Below are positions 8,605 through 16,653 of a DNA stretch of 46,807 nucleotides, piece by piece (within the stretch, counting starts at the first letter, position 1; every line of letters starts with the position of its first letter). Source of the DNA: an uncultured archaeon (lineage in GTDB: Archaea > Nanobdellota > Nanobdellia > Pacearchaeales > GW2011-AR1); contig CAIPOI010000005.1 in assembly GCA_903866625.1 (NCBI GenBank), positions 80,371-127,177 on the forward strand. Reading direction: 5' to 3'. The translations under genes were made by a program, and so were the position numbers. The notes beneath the pieces are model-generated. The model was not told where the DNA came from. It saw only the letters and a program-made list of their open reading frames with translations, and did not search any database.

Positions 8605-9282
8605 ATGCAGATAAATTTTCTTAAAAAAATAGTACAAAATACGGCGGGTGAGCAAGCAGTTAAACTGGTAGATTTACTTTATAATAAAAAAGATATAAAT
8701 GAGTTTTTAATTGCAAAAAAATTGGGTTTAACTATAAACCAAACCCGAAATCTTCTATACCGGCTTTCTCATTTGGGAATTTTATCTTCTATAAGAAAAA
8801 AAGATAAACGAAAAGGGTGGTATATTTACTTTTGGACATTCAATGTTCTTAAATCTTTAGAAGTTTTAGAAGAAAATATTAACAAAGAAATTAATGATCT
8901 AAAAAATCAACTTTCTAGTAAGCAACAAAAGAGATACTACCGATGTAAGATTTGTGGTCGGGAAGTTAATGAAGAATCTGCTCTATTAAATAGTTTTACT
9001 TGCTCCGAGTGTGGTGAAGTTTATGAGCTTTCCAATAATATTGGGGCGGTAGAAGATATGACTAAACAGATTGCGAAATTGGATAAAGAGTTAAATTATA
9101 TCCGAACAGAAATTTCAATAGAGAGAGATAAACTGGATAAGAAGCTTGGAAGATCTATGAAAAGGGAAGAGAATAAGAAAAAAGAGATGAGAAGAAAGAA
9201 TAGAGAAAAAAATTTAGCGGAAAAGAAGAAAGCATTAAAAAACGCTAATAAAAAGAAAACAAAAAAGAAATCCAATAAGTGA
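8605..9282 (+). CDS. tfe: Transcription factor E (TFE/TFIIE-alpha)
   Basis: Archaeal general transcription factor that helps open promoter DNA with TBP, TFB and RNA polymerase. The N-terminal winged helix spans about 1-85 (EFLIAKKLGLTINQTRNLLYRL), followed by a short coiled coil. The zinc ribbon has Cys114, Cys117, Cys133 and Cys136 (CKICG...CSECG). The tail from about 150 is coiled coil ending in a very Lys-rich stretch (KKKTKKKSNK), longer and more basic than usual. The TATA-like TTTTTAAAG near 8571-8579 fits a near-leaderless start. The stop overlaps the rhomboid ATG. Confidence 0.93.
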   Translation: MQINFLKKIVQNTAGEQAVKLVDLLYNKKDINEFLIAKKLGLTINQTRNLLYRLSHLGILSSIRKKDKRKGWYIYFWTFNVLKSLEVLEENINKEINDLKNQLSSKQQKRYYRCKICGREVNEESALLNSFTCSECGEVYELSNNIGAVEDMTKQIAKLDKELNYIRTEISIERDKLDKKLGRSMKREENKKKEMRRKNREKNLAEKKKALKNANKKKTKKKSNK

Positions 9283-10157
9283 TGTCCCCTATAAAATTAT
9301 TGCCCGTAAGAAAAGGTTTTTTTCAAAGCTTTATTAGTAGCTTTAGTTTAACAGTTAATTTAATTATAATAAATGTTTTATTTTTTATACTCTTTTATTT
9401 GGCAAGTATTCTTTCTAATCTGCTTTTCGGGACAAGTTTGATTAACTATTTGGCGGTTCAGGCAAACAGCTTATTTCTTCAAGGCTATGTTTGGACTTTA
9501 CTGACCAGTATGTTTTTACACGCAGGATTGTTTCACCTGATTGTAAATATGTTTTCACTTTATTTTCTTGGTTCTTTTTTAGAGATGATAATTGGTAAGA
9601 AAAGGTTTTTTTGGTTTTATATCTCTTCTGGAATTTTTGCAGCATTATTCTTTGCAATTTTAGCTTTCCTATTTGGAAATGGATTATTGGGTGCGAGAAT
9701 ATTTGGTAGTCCTGAAACGTTTGCAGTTGGTGCCAGTGGGACTATTTTTGCAATAGCCGGACTTTTAGCTGTACTTACTCCCAAGAATAGAGTATATCTT
9801 TTAATAGGCCCTCTTTTTGCTATAATTTTTGAATCCATCTTGGTTCACTTTTTTGCAAATTCTTCCTGGATTAGTTTTATGGACATTTTGGTGACTATTT
9901 ATATATTTATTTCAATATTTGGACTTCTAACAAATCTCCGAGGAACAAAATTGGCTTTGCCAGTAGAATTACCCTTTTGGTTACTGCCTTTTGTAGCAAT
10001 TATCCCTCTAGTAGTAATTGGTTTATTTATTGATTTGCCAATAGGCAATAGTGCTCATTTAGGTGGATTTATTTTTGGTGTATTTTATGGATTTTACTTG
10101 AGATATAAATATAAATCTAAAACTCAAAGAATAGCAGAGTATTTTTCAAAAAAATGA
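9282..10157 (+). CDS. Rhomboid family intramembrane serine protease
   Basis: 291 residues from the ATG at 9282, which overlaps the tfe stop by one base; a GTG one codon earlier is also possible. Polytopic, with six or seven membrane segments. Rhomboid signs: 'HAGLFHLIVNMFSLYFLG' (the helix with the conserved His/Asn), the nucleophile motif GASGTIFAIAG, and the catalytic His in 'SAHLGGFIFGVFYG'. Ser and His form the rhomboid dyad, so the enzyme should be active. A longer TM5/loop region near 'FESILVHFFANSSWISFMDI' is divergent. Part of the tfe/rhomboid/SpoIIM operon. Confidence 0.9.
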   Translation: MSPIKLLPVRKGFFQSFISSFSLTVNLIIINVLFFILFYLASILSNLLFGTSLINYLAVQANSLFLQGYVWTLLTSMFLHAGLFHLIVNMFSLYFLGSFLEMIIGKKRFFWFYISSGIFAALFFAILAFLFGNGLLGARIFGSPETFAVGASGTIFAIAGLLAVLTPKNRVYLLIGPLFAIIFESILVHFFANSSWISFMDILVTIYIFISIFGLLTNLRGTKLALPVELPFWLLPFVAIIPLVVIGLFIDLPIGNSAHLGGFIFGVFYGFYLRYKYKSKTQRIAEYFSKK

Positions 10158-10762
10158 GAAAAAATAACTTAAAGAAAAAAAATAAAGGATACTTTAGGAA
10201 TGGCCTTAAAGATTCTATAGATTTTGTAAAACTCAATTCAAATAATATTAAGACAATTAGTTATATCTTCGCAATATTTCTTATAGTGGCTTTTTTTATA
10301 CCCACTCCTGAATTGCTTTCTAGAATAATCCAAGAGAAACTTAGATTAATTGTCTTAGAAACGCAAAATTTAGATACTCTTCAGTTAGTTCAATATATTT
10401 TTTTGAATAATGCAGGAATAAGTCTTATGGCTTTGATTCTTGGAATTTTATTTGGAATTTTACCTGTTTTATTTGCTATATCTAATGGTTATATTATAGG
10501 TTATGTAGCAAGATTGGCAGTAGATAATAACGGAATCTTGTTTCTTTGGAGAATTTTTCCGCATGGTATCTTTGAATTGCCTGCAGTTATAATTTCTTTA
10601 GCTTTAGGATTTGGAATGGGTAGAAACTTATTTAATAAAAAACCAAAATTTTCTTTATATTCTCAGTTAAAACTTTCATTAAAAACCTTTTTTTACATTG
10701 TTTTGCCTCTTTTGATTCTTGCAGCTTTTATAGAGGGTATACTGATTGTATTTTTTGGATAA
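10154..10762 (+). CDS. SpoIIM-like (DUF95) integral membrane protein
   Basis: 202 residues with a basic N-terminus (RKNNLKKKNKG) and about five membrane segments. The family pattern is clear: 'NNAGISLMALILGILFGI', 'NGYIIGYVA', 'RIFPHGIFELPAVIIS' and 'LPLLILAAFIEGIL'. In sporulating bacteria SpoIIM belongs to an engulfment complex. Archaeal relatives have no assigned role and may be membrane-remodelling or transport proteins. Overlaps the rhomboid stop by 4 nt (ATGA), so translation is coupled. Confidence 0.87.
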   Translation: MRKNNLKKKNKGYFRNGLKDSIDFVKLNSNNIKTISYIFAIFLIVAFFIPTPELLSRIIQEKLRLIVLETQNLDTLQLVQYIFLNNAGISLMALILGILFGILPVLFAISNGYIIGYVARLAVDNNGILFLWRIFPHGIFELPAVIISLALGFGMGRNLFNKKPKFSLYSQLKLSLKTFFYIVLPLLILAAFIEGILIVFFG

Positions 10763-10771
10763 CTTTCTCTT

Positions 10772-11929
10772 TTAGAACTCAAAAATTTTTCTCTGTTTTC
10801 CGAATGTCCTTAATAACTCTGATTTTTCAGTATAATTAAAAATACTTATTTTTAATCGAGTTTGAATGCTTTTTAAAGCTTCATTTAAATTCGAAAATCT
10901 TTCTGGCTGTTTTTGAAATGCCTCACGACTTAGTTGTCTTAATATCCCTACTCCCAATGGCGCAAAGTACTCTTCAGATACTTGCCTAAAGAAAATACAT
11001 TTAGCTTGTTTTTTTATTTTTTCAAGATATTCTGATAGTGCAAGGCGATTGGCATAATAAGCACCCGTTACGCTGCTCGCATAATCCTTTCTTCCAAAAA
11101 AAGTTTCATAATCATGCCAAATTCCAAGGTTCTTGAGACTTATTTCAATAACCTCAAAACTAAATTCTTCTGGTAAAAGAAGAATTTCATAGTGATTTCC
11201 AAGATATTCTGCATGGAAGACTAGTATTTCATTTATTTGTGGATAATATTTTATTTTTTCAACTCTTTTTTTGGAGAGAGTATCATCTACTGCAGTTATA
11301 CTCCAACGAGTTGGAACTAATTTTCTATTTTTTCTTAATCCAATTAATCCTGCAGAGAGTATCTTTATAACAGTGGAAGTATCTATGCCGGATTTATCTA
11401 ACTCTTCTATTGAACTTGTTGCTTTAGAATCTTCATCAGAAACAAGATACTCGACTTTTGGATTTATGGTGGTATTTTCTTCAAGTCGGACATATTCTAA
11501 TGAACCTGCATTTTTTATTAAAGGTACTGAGGATTCTCTTTCATCATTTCTTAAAATAGATTTTTTTAGTTTAAATTCAGTAGCTATGGGTTTAGAGGTC
11601 ATAGCTATTTCTTTGAAAGCTTCTTCAAAGTTTTTGTTTTTTATATTTTTTATATTGCTTTTTATTCTGCTGTAGATTAATTGTTTTCTTAAACTAAGTA
11701 TTTTTGGAATACCTAATTTAGACTCGTGCCATTTTTCTGGAGAGGAAAATATTTTTGTGTTTCCATATTCTGTAGGGCTTAAAATTCCTGCATAAACATT
11801 GGGATAATCCCATTTTCCAACAAATATTTCTGGTGGGCTTGAACCTGAAAACTCTTTTAAATCTTTGGTTTGTCCTAATAGAAACGCGTGTTTTTTACAA
11901 TTAGAATCTCCACAGATTTTACAGTGCAT
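10772..11929 (-). CDS. NreA-like archaeal DNA repair protein
   Basis: 385 residues from the ATG at 11929, chosen because it has a GAGGT ribosome binding site (complement of 11934-11938); a TTG at 11950 would overlap the upstream gene. The N-terminal zinc-finger-like CKICG...CKKH is followed by the two conserved Nre domains (SSPPEIFVGKWDYPNVYAG; MTSKPIATEFKLKK; GRKDYASSVTGAYYANRLA; YFAPLGVGILRQLSR). Nre proteins are archaeal DNA damage response factors that act with PCNA. The extreme C-terminus QRKIFEF resembles a shortened PCNA-interaction (PIP) motif. Confidence 0.9.
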   Translation of the reverse strand: MHCKICGDSNCKKHAFLLGQTKDLKEFSGSSPPEIFVGKWDYPNVYAGILSPTEYGNTKIFSSPEKWHESKLGIPKILSLRKQLIYSRIKSNIKNIKNKNFEEAFKEIAMTSKPIATEFKLKKSILRNDERESSVPLIKNAGSLEYVRLEENTTINPKVEYLVSDEDSKATSSIEELDKSGIDTSTVIKILSAGLIGLRKNRKLVPTRWSITAVDDTLSKKRVEKIKYYPQINEILVFHAEYLGNHYEILLLPEEFSFEVIEISLKNLGIWHDYETFFGRKDYASSVTGAYYANRLALSEYLEKIKKQAKCIFFRQVSEEYFAPLGVGILRQLSREAFQKQPERFSNLNEALKSIQTRLKISIFNYTEKSELLRTFGKQRKIFEF

Positions 11930-11942
11930 TTTTACCTCTTTA

Positions 11943-12134
11943 TTATCCAACTTTTTTTATATCTGATAAGCTGGATAACACTAGGATTAATCCTACTATA
12001 AGAACTAAAACTAATAAAGAAGCCTTAAATAATAATAGAAAGGCATAACCAAAATCAAAAATGTTTAAAATTCCCAGAGCCAGACCAAGAATTATTAACA
12101 ATAATCCCAAAAGTAATTTTATTATGATACTCAT
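11943..12134 (-). CDS. Small two-helix membrane protein
   Basis: 63 residues, almost entirely two hydrophobic helices (about 5-28 and 34-54) with a short charged end (LSDIKKVG). No recognised family. It is the promoter-proximal gene of a two-gene unit with the NreA-like gene, whose ATG follows its stop by 13 nt. Confidence 0.6.
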   Translation of the reverse strand: MSIIIKLLLGLLLIILGLALGILNIFDFGYAFLLLFKASLLVLVLIVGLILVLSSLSDIKKVG

Positions 12135-12271
12135 ACTTTTTTATGTCCTTTCTATTTAAAAGATTTTGTATACTTTTTTAGATAGTTTGATACTTTTTAA
12201 CAGTTCTAAAACTTTTTAAACTGTTTTTCTTTTTACTAAAAACTTAAATAGAAGAAATATTTATTAAAAAC

Positions 12272-13429
12272 ATGGAAAAGAATGGAAAAAAAGGTGGAGA
12301 AGTTTATTTAGAGCAAGAATCTTACGAAAAGAATGAAATCTCTCCTATAGAATCTGTTACTGAAAAAAATACTGAAATAATTGTTCCGGTTCCAGAAAGT
12401 TTGGAAGAAAAAAAGCTTACTTTGAACGATGTTCTTGCAAAGCTTTCACCAGGTAAGAGTCTTAGGACAGCCTTAGATGATATTCTTGAGGGCAAAACTG
12501 GTGCTTTAATTGTAGTTGATACTCCTGAATTAAGAAATATTATGGATGGAGGGTTTAGGATTAACTGTAGATTTACTGCTCAAAGGTTATGTGAATTGTC
12601 AAAAATGGATGGAGCAATTGTTTTATCCAGTGATTTAAAGAAGATTTTAATGGCTAATGTTTTATTGGTTCCAGATTCAAATATTCCTACAAATGAAACC
12701 GGTACAAGACATAAGGCTGCGGAGAGAACTGCTAGACAAGCGGATACTTTGGCTATAGCGGTTTCTGAGCGAAGAAATAAGATAACTGTTTTTTATGAAG
12801 ATAAAAAAAATATACTTGAAGATTCAGAAAATGTTCTTAGAAGAGCTACAGAAACACTAAATATTTTAGAAAAACAAAGAGAAATATTTGATGAACTACT
12901 TAAGAATCTTAATATTTTAGAAATCACTAAATTGGTCTCTGTTGCAGATGTTTGTTCAGTTATTCAAAGAATAGAAGTTATCATTAAGATGATGGATACA
13001 ATGAAAAGATATCTCACAGAGTTGGGTAATCAGGGAGTTATTTTAAGAATGAGAGTTAGAGAGCTGTTTAAGGGTGTTGAAGCCATAGAAGAATCTTTAC
13101 TTTTAGATTACTCAGATAAACCTCAAAATGTTAAAAAACTTTTAGCAAATCTTAATTTTGAAAATGTAATAGATATGGATTCCTTTTCAAGGTTAATTTT
13201 CGAACTTTCTCCAGATAGTCAAATTAGTGCTAAAGGTTATAGAATATTGGGTAAGTTAAATCTTACTGAAAGAGAAATAAATATTTTAGTTGATCATTTT
13301 GGAAATCTCTCCAATATGCTTGATGCTGAAGATGGCGAACTTTCAAAAATACTGAGAAGTAAATCTCAGAGTTTTAGGAATGAATTGGATGGTTTAAAGG
13401 AGCAGATACTTGTAGGCAAAAAGATATAA
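12272..13429 (+). CDS. disA: Full-length DisA-type diadenylate cyclase
   Basis: Makes cyclic di-AMP from two ATP. A 50-residue acidic N-terminal extension precedes the DAC domain (about 50-185), whose match to bacterial DisA is strong: GALIVV, GGF, 'KMDGAIVLSSD' (DGA at 113-115), 'VPDSNIPTNETGTRHK' (the RHR motif reads RHK, 146-148), and VSERRNKITVFY. A long helical linker (185-300) and a C-terminal helix-hairpin-helix region (KGYRILGKLNLTEREINILVDHFGNLS) complete the DisA architecture, although the second hairpin is weak. Archaea usually have a short DacZ-type cyclase, so the full DisA layout is notable. The next gene is a DHH phosphoesterase. Confidence 0.92.
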   Translation: MEKNGKKGGEVYLEQESYEKNEISPIESVTEKNTEIIVPVPESLEEKKLTLNDVLAKLSPGKSLRTALDDILEGKTGALIVVDTPELRNIMDGGFRINCRFTAQRLCELSKMDGAIVLSSDLKKILMANVLLVPDSNIPTNETGTRHKAAERTARQADTLAIAVSERRNKITVFYEDKKNILEDSENVLRRATETLNILEKQREIFDELLKNLNILEITKLVSVADVCSVIQRIEVIIKMMDTMKRYLTELGNQGVILRMRVRELFKGVEAIEESLLLDYSDKPQNVKKLLANLNFENVIDMDSFSRLIFELSPDSQISAKGYRILGKLNLTEREINILVDHFGNLSNMLDAEDGELSKILRSKSQSFRNELDGLKEQILVGKKI

Positions 13430-13451
13430 ACCTTCTTAAGAACCTATTGTT

Positions 13452-14501
13452 ATGTTAAACGAAAAGCAACTTAAAGAGATAAGAGGACATTTGGAGAATG
13501 CTAAGAACCCTATTTTCTTTTTTGATAATGATTGTGATGGGCTCTCGAGCTTTCTTATATTACAAAGATTTATTGGGCATGGTAGGGGCGTTTCTTTAAA
13601 GGGACTTCCCAGCTTAAACAAGACCTACTATAAAAAAGCAGAAGATTTTAATTCAGATTATATTTTTGTTCTTGATAGGCCAGGGGTAGATAAAGAAGTT
13701 ATAGAACTTAATAAAAAAGGAAGAAATATCCCTATCGTTTGCATAGATCATCATCCTACTGATGTAATTCCAGATATAGCAGGGTATTATAACACTAAGG
13801 TTGAAAGTGATAAAACTGAATCTACAGCTTATATCTGTTATAATGTTACTAAAAGAAAAGAAGATTTGTGGTTAGCGGTTATTGGTTGTATTGCTGATTG
13901 GTTTATGCCCGATTTTTTTGAAGATTTTAAGAAAAATTATCCCGAACTTGTTAGAGGTTCTTATAAAACTGCTTCAGATATATACTATAAAACAGAATTA
14001 GGTAAGATTATACTAATCCTTAACCTAGCTTTAAAAGATACAACTACAAATGCAGTTTCTTTGTATAAATTTTTAATGAATGCTAGTTCTCCAATGCAAA
14101 TTTTAGAAGAAAATTCTAAAACTAAGATTTTTTTGGATAGGTATGAGTTATTGAACAAAATTGTAAGGAAAAATATAGATAAAGCTGAAGAAAGTTTAGA
14201 TAAAAAAAATAAATTTCTATTTTTTACTTATGGGGGAGATATGAGTTTGAGTCAGGATATTGCTAATGAATTGACTTATAAACATCCTGAAGCAATTATC
14301 GCGGTTGGTTTTATTAAGGGAGGACATGTTAAATTTTCTTTGAGAGGCGTTAATGTTAAGTCTTTGGCTACTTTAGCTATTCAAGGAATAGATGGAGCCT
14401 TGATTGGCGGGCATGAATTTTCTTGTGGGACTCAGATGAGTGCTGAGGATATTGAAAAGTTTAAAGAGAATCTTCTAAATCAGATAAGGAAGAAGGATTA
14501 G
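13452..14501 (+). CDS. DHH/DHHA1 phosphoesterase, possible c-di-AMP or oligonucleotide phosphodiesterase
   Basis: 349 residues. DHH domain motifs: FDNDCDG (24-30), a lone Asp in VLDRP, the name-giving IDHHPTD (about 96-102), and CIADW. The DHHA1 domain ends with GGHEFSCG, the substrate-binding Gly-Gly-His loop. Such proteins cleave short oligonucleotides or cyclic dinucleotides. Its position 22 nt after disA suggests it degrades c-di-AMP or pApA, but RecJ-like nuclease activity is the alternative. A TATA-like GATATAAA (13423-13430) overlaps the disA stop, so it may also be transcribed alone. The end overlaps proS by 4 nt (convergent). Confidence 0.87.
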   Translation: MLNEKQLKEIRGHLENAKNPIFFFDNDCDGLSSFLILQRFIGHGRGVSLKGLPSLNKTYYKKAEDFNSDYIFVLDRPGVDKEVIELNKKGRNIPIVCIDHHPTDVIPDIAGYYNTKVESDKTESTAYICYNVTKRKEDLWLAVIGCIADWFMPDFFEDFKKNYPELVRGSYKTASDIYYKTELGKIILILNLALKDTTTNAVSLYKFLMNASSPMQILEENSKTKIFLDRYELLNKIVRKNIDKAEESLDKKNKFLFFTYGGDMSLSQDIANELTYKHPEAIIAVGFIKGGHVKFSLRGVNVKSLATLAIQGIDGALIGGHEFSCGTQMSAEDIEKFKENLLNQIRKKD

Positions 14502-15979
14502 TAAGACCTTGCAAAATAAAGTTTATACTTAGCTTGTTTATCGCAGTAAATACACTTTCCTAATTTTTTATTTTTAAGCTCCAGAGGGATACACCTTGAA
14601 GAAGCCCCTTGGGTTTTTTCCTTAATGTTGTCTTCGCAAGATTCTTCACCACAGAAGCTTACTAAGACCATTTTTTTATCTTCTATAGATTTTATAAGAT
14701 CTTTCATATTCTCTGCTTCAACTATGCTTGTGTTTAGAAAGTTTTTTGCATGGGAGTACATTTCTTTATGCATGCTCTCTAAGATTTTATTAATGTTGTT
14801 TGAAAGTTCTTTATTTATGGAAAGTGATTCTTTTTTTCCATTATCTCTTCTTACTACAATAAGTTTATTTTCTTTTATATCTCTTGGGCCGATTTCTATT
14901 CTTAGAGGAATACCCTTCATTTCCCATTCGCTAAACTTATAACCTGCACTATAACCCTCTCTGTTGTCTAAGATAGGATTAAACTCTTCAAGAACTTTTT
15001 TTAACTCTTCTGCTTTTTTTAAAGGAGAATTATCTGAGCCTATTAATATTGGAACAATAACTATTTTGTTTTCAGCAACTTTTGGTGGAAGAACTAAACC
15101 TTTATCATCTGAATGAGTCATAATTGTTGCTCCAATTAATCTGGTTGATATGCCCCAAGAATTTTGCCAGGGTAAATGCTCTTTTTCATCTTTACCTATA
15201 TATTTTAAACCGAAAGATTCTGCAAATCCTTGGCCTAAGTTGTGTGAAGTTCCTGATTGCAAGGCTTTTCCATCAGGCATAAACGCTTCTATAGTGTAGC
15301 TTGTCTTTGCTCCAGCAAATTTTTCTTTTTCAGTTTTTGCTCCAGCAATTACTGGAAGAGCAAGTAATTCTTCACAGAGTTTAGCATATAGTTTTATGTA
15401 ATTAACAGCATCATCATTACATTCTTTTTCAGTTTCATATACACAATGGCCTTCTTGCCATAAAAATTCTCTAGAACGCAAAAATAATTTTGTTGCTTGG
15501 GTTTCCCATCTAACAACATTGCACCACTGGTTTATTTTTAATGGTAAATCTTTGTAGCTTCTAATCCATTTTGAATAAGAGTCATACATTATTGTTTCAC
15601 TTGTGGGTCTTATAGCTATTCTTTCACCTTCTCCACTCACTTCTGGGTCAATCCATGCGACTTCTGCTTTAAAGCCCTTGGCGTGTTTTGCTTCTTTTTT
15701 AAAAAATGATTCAGGAATGAATAAAGGAAAGTAAGCATTTCTTACTCCTGTCGGTTTGACAATGTTTTTGTTAAAATAGTCTTGTATGGCTTGCCAGATC
15801 GCATAACCATTAGGGCGTATGACCATTGTACCTTTTACTGGGCCAAAATCTGCTATTTCTGCTTTAAGACATACTTGTTCATACCATGTTGGCAGATCTT
15901 GAGATTTTTTTACAGAAATTCCTAATCCCATATCCTTTTTTTCTTCTTTTTTACTTTCTTTAACAACTGCTTTTTTCAT
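14498..15979 (-). CDS. proS: Prolyl-tRNA synthetase, archaeal/eukaryotic type
   Basis: 493 residues; class II enzyme charging tRNA-Pro. Recognised from 'GTMVIRPNGYAIWQAIQ', motif 2 'QWCNVVRWETQATKLFLRSREFLWQEGH', 'ALQSGTSHNLGQGFA', motif 3 'STRLIGATIMTHSDDKGLVLPP' and the C-terminal zinc-binding domain (CIYCDKQAKYKLYFARSY) ending in Tyr, a hallmark of the archaeal/eukaryotic form without the bacterial editing insertion. TATA box TATTTAAA at 16001-16008 gives a leaderless start. Unlike leuS and alaS here, this synthetase is of native archaeal type. Confidence 0.95.
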   Translation of the reverse strand: MKKAVVKESKKEEKKDMGLGISVKKSQDLPTWYEQVCLKAEIADFGPVKGTMVIRPNGYAIWQAIQDYFNKNIVKPTGVRNAYFPLFIPESFFKKEAKHAKGFKAEVAWIDPEVSGEGERIAIRPTSETIMYDSYSKWIRSYKDLPLKINQWCNVVRWETQATKLFLRSREFLWQEGHCVYETEKECNDDAVNYIKLYAKLCEELLALPVIAGAKTEKEKFAGAKTSYTIEAFMPDGKALQSGTSHNLGQGFAESFGLKYIGKDEKEHLPWQNSWGISTRLIGATIMTHSDDKGLVLPPKVAENKIVIVPILIGSDNSPLKKAEELKKVLEEFNPILDNREGYSAGYKFSEWEMKGIPLRIEIGPRDIKENKLIVVRRDNGKKESLSINKELSNNINKILESMHKEMYSHAKNFLNTSIVEAENMKDLIKSIEDKKMVLVSFCGEESCEDNIKEKTQGASSRCIPLELKNKKLGKCIYCDKQAKYKLYFARSY

Positions 15980-15993
15980 AGTTATGATTGGTT

Positions 15994-16308
15994 TTAAGAA
16001 TATTTAAATGTTAAGCTTTTCATTATCTGAACCGAGCTTATTAGGTAGATTTCTAAGCCCCCTACAAATTTCTGATGATTTCCTGCTAAACATTCATGAA
16101 AAAGCTTTTTTGCTTGTTCAAGTTCACTATTTTTTCGATTTGTTGAAGCTTCGTAAGCTATACTTTCAAATCTTTTTCTAAAAGAATTTTCTCTTAAAGC
16201 TTCTTGATGATTATCTTTAAGATATTTGCAAACGGCCCAAGAAAATGCACATAAGAAATCTGATTCTGACAATTGTTTTTCTTTATATGCTTGAAGGAAT
16301 AGAACCAC
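15994..16308 (-). CDS. Small hypothetical protein, apparent frameshift at its start
   Basis: The open frame can only begin at a GTG (16308) and gives 104 helical residues (FLCAFSWAVCKYLKDNHQEA ... ELEQAKKLFHECLAG). No family recognised. A better start lies upstream: an ATG at 16364-16366 with a TATA-like box at 16388-16396 opens a frame (MTSTQNTQTGDTES...) that ends after 27 codons at 16283. Removing a single base of the GG at 16296-16297 joins the two frames into one protein (...GSILQAYKEKQ...). The gene may be frameshifted, misread at that site, or truly start at GTG. Confidence 0.5.
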   Translation of the reverse strand: MVLFLQAYKEKQLSESDFLCAFSWAVCKYLKDNHQEALRENSFRKRFESIAYEASTNRKNSELEQAKKLFHECLAGNHQKFVGGLEIYLISSVQIMKSLTFKYS

Positions 16309-16387
16309 GGCTATTCAAGCCAATACTTTCTGTATCTCCTGTTTGTGTGTTTTGTGTGCTTGTCATATTCTGTTTTACTAATTTGAG

Positions 16388-16396
16388 TTTAAAAAT
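16388..16396 (-). promoter_or_regulatory. TATA box for the small gene upstream of proS
   Basis: On the minus strand this reads ATTTTTAAA, 22-30 nt before the ATG at 16366. It supports that ATG, rather than the GTG at 16308, as the original start. Confidence 0.45.
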
Positions 16397-16412
16397 TTAT
16401 GGCTCCAAGAGG

Positions 16413-16481
16413 CTCAGAAAACAGAGTTTTCTGGGACATTCAATTCTAACGAATTGAAGTATTTGAACCTCTTGTTCAAAT
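16413..16481. repeat. Cluster of three inverted repeats downstream of tRNA-Arg
   Basis: Three adjacent stem-loops: CAGAAAAC/GTTTTCTG with a 3-nt loop (about 16414-16432), CAATTC/GAATTG with a 4-nt loop (about 16440-16455), and ATTTGAAC/GTTCAAAT with a 5-nt loop (16461-16481). The last loop (CTCTT) is complementary to AAGAG at 16404-16410. No gene lies here. It could be the tRNA-Arg trailer and terminator or a small structured RNA. Confidence 0.5.
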
Positions 16482-16491
16482 CCTATTTATA

Positions 16492-16605
16492 TGGCCCCAA
16501 GAGGATTTGAACCCCTATCTTCCGGTTACTCCAAGATTTGCCACCTCTTTTATCTTACAAATCTTGCCGAAGCCAGATGCTCTATCCAGGTTGAGCTATA
16601 GGGCC
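16492..16605 (-). tRNA. tRNA-Arg(UCG) with 40-nt BHB intron
   Basis: Cloverleaf on the minus strand: acceptor GGCCCTA/TGGGGCC with discriminator A, D stem GCTC/GAGC, anticodon stem TCTGG/CCGGA, and T arm with GGTTCAAATCC. CCA is not encoded. The intron occupies 16527-16566 between positions 37 and 38. The bulge-helix-bulge is perfect: outer helix is the anticodon stem, 4-bp central helix CTTC/GGAG, 3-nt bulges GGC and TAA, and inner helix AAGATTTG/CAAATCTT. The spliced loop is CTTCGGA, anticodon TCG. Removal needs EndA, encoded at 469-987. Confidence 0.93.
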
Positions 16606-16653
16606 TTGATTTATTATAGAATGTGAGTTTTAAATATCTTATTAAATTTTTAC

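Noticed and set aside
11271-11675. Plus-strand ORF of 134 codons within the NreA-like gene.
   Set aside because: Antisense to conserved Nre motifs and without promoter or ribosome binding site.
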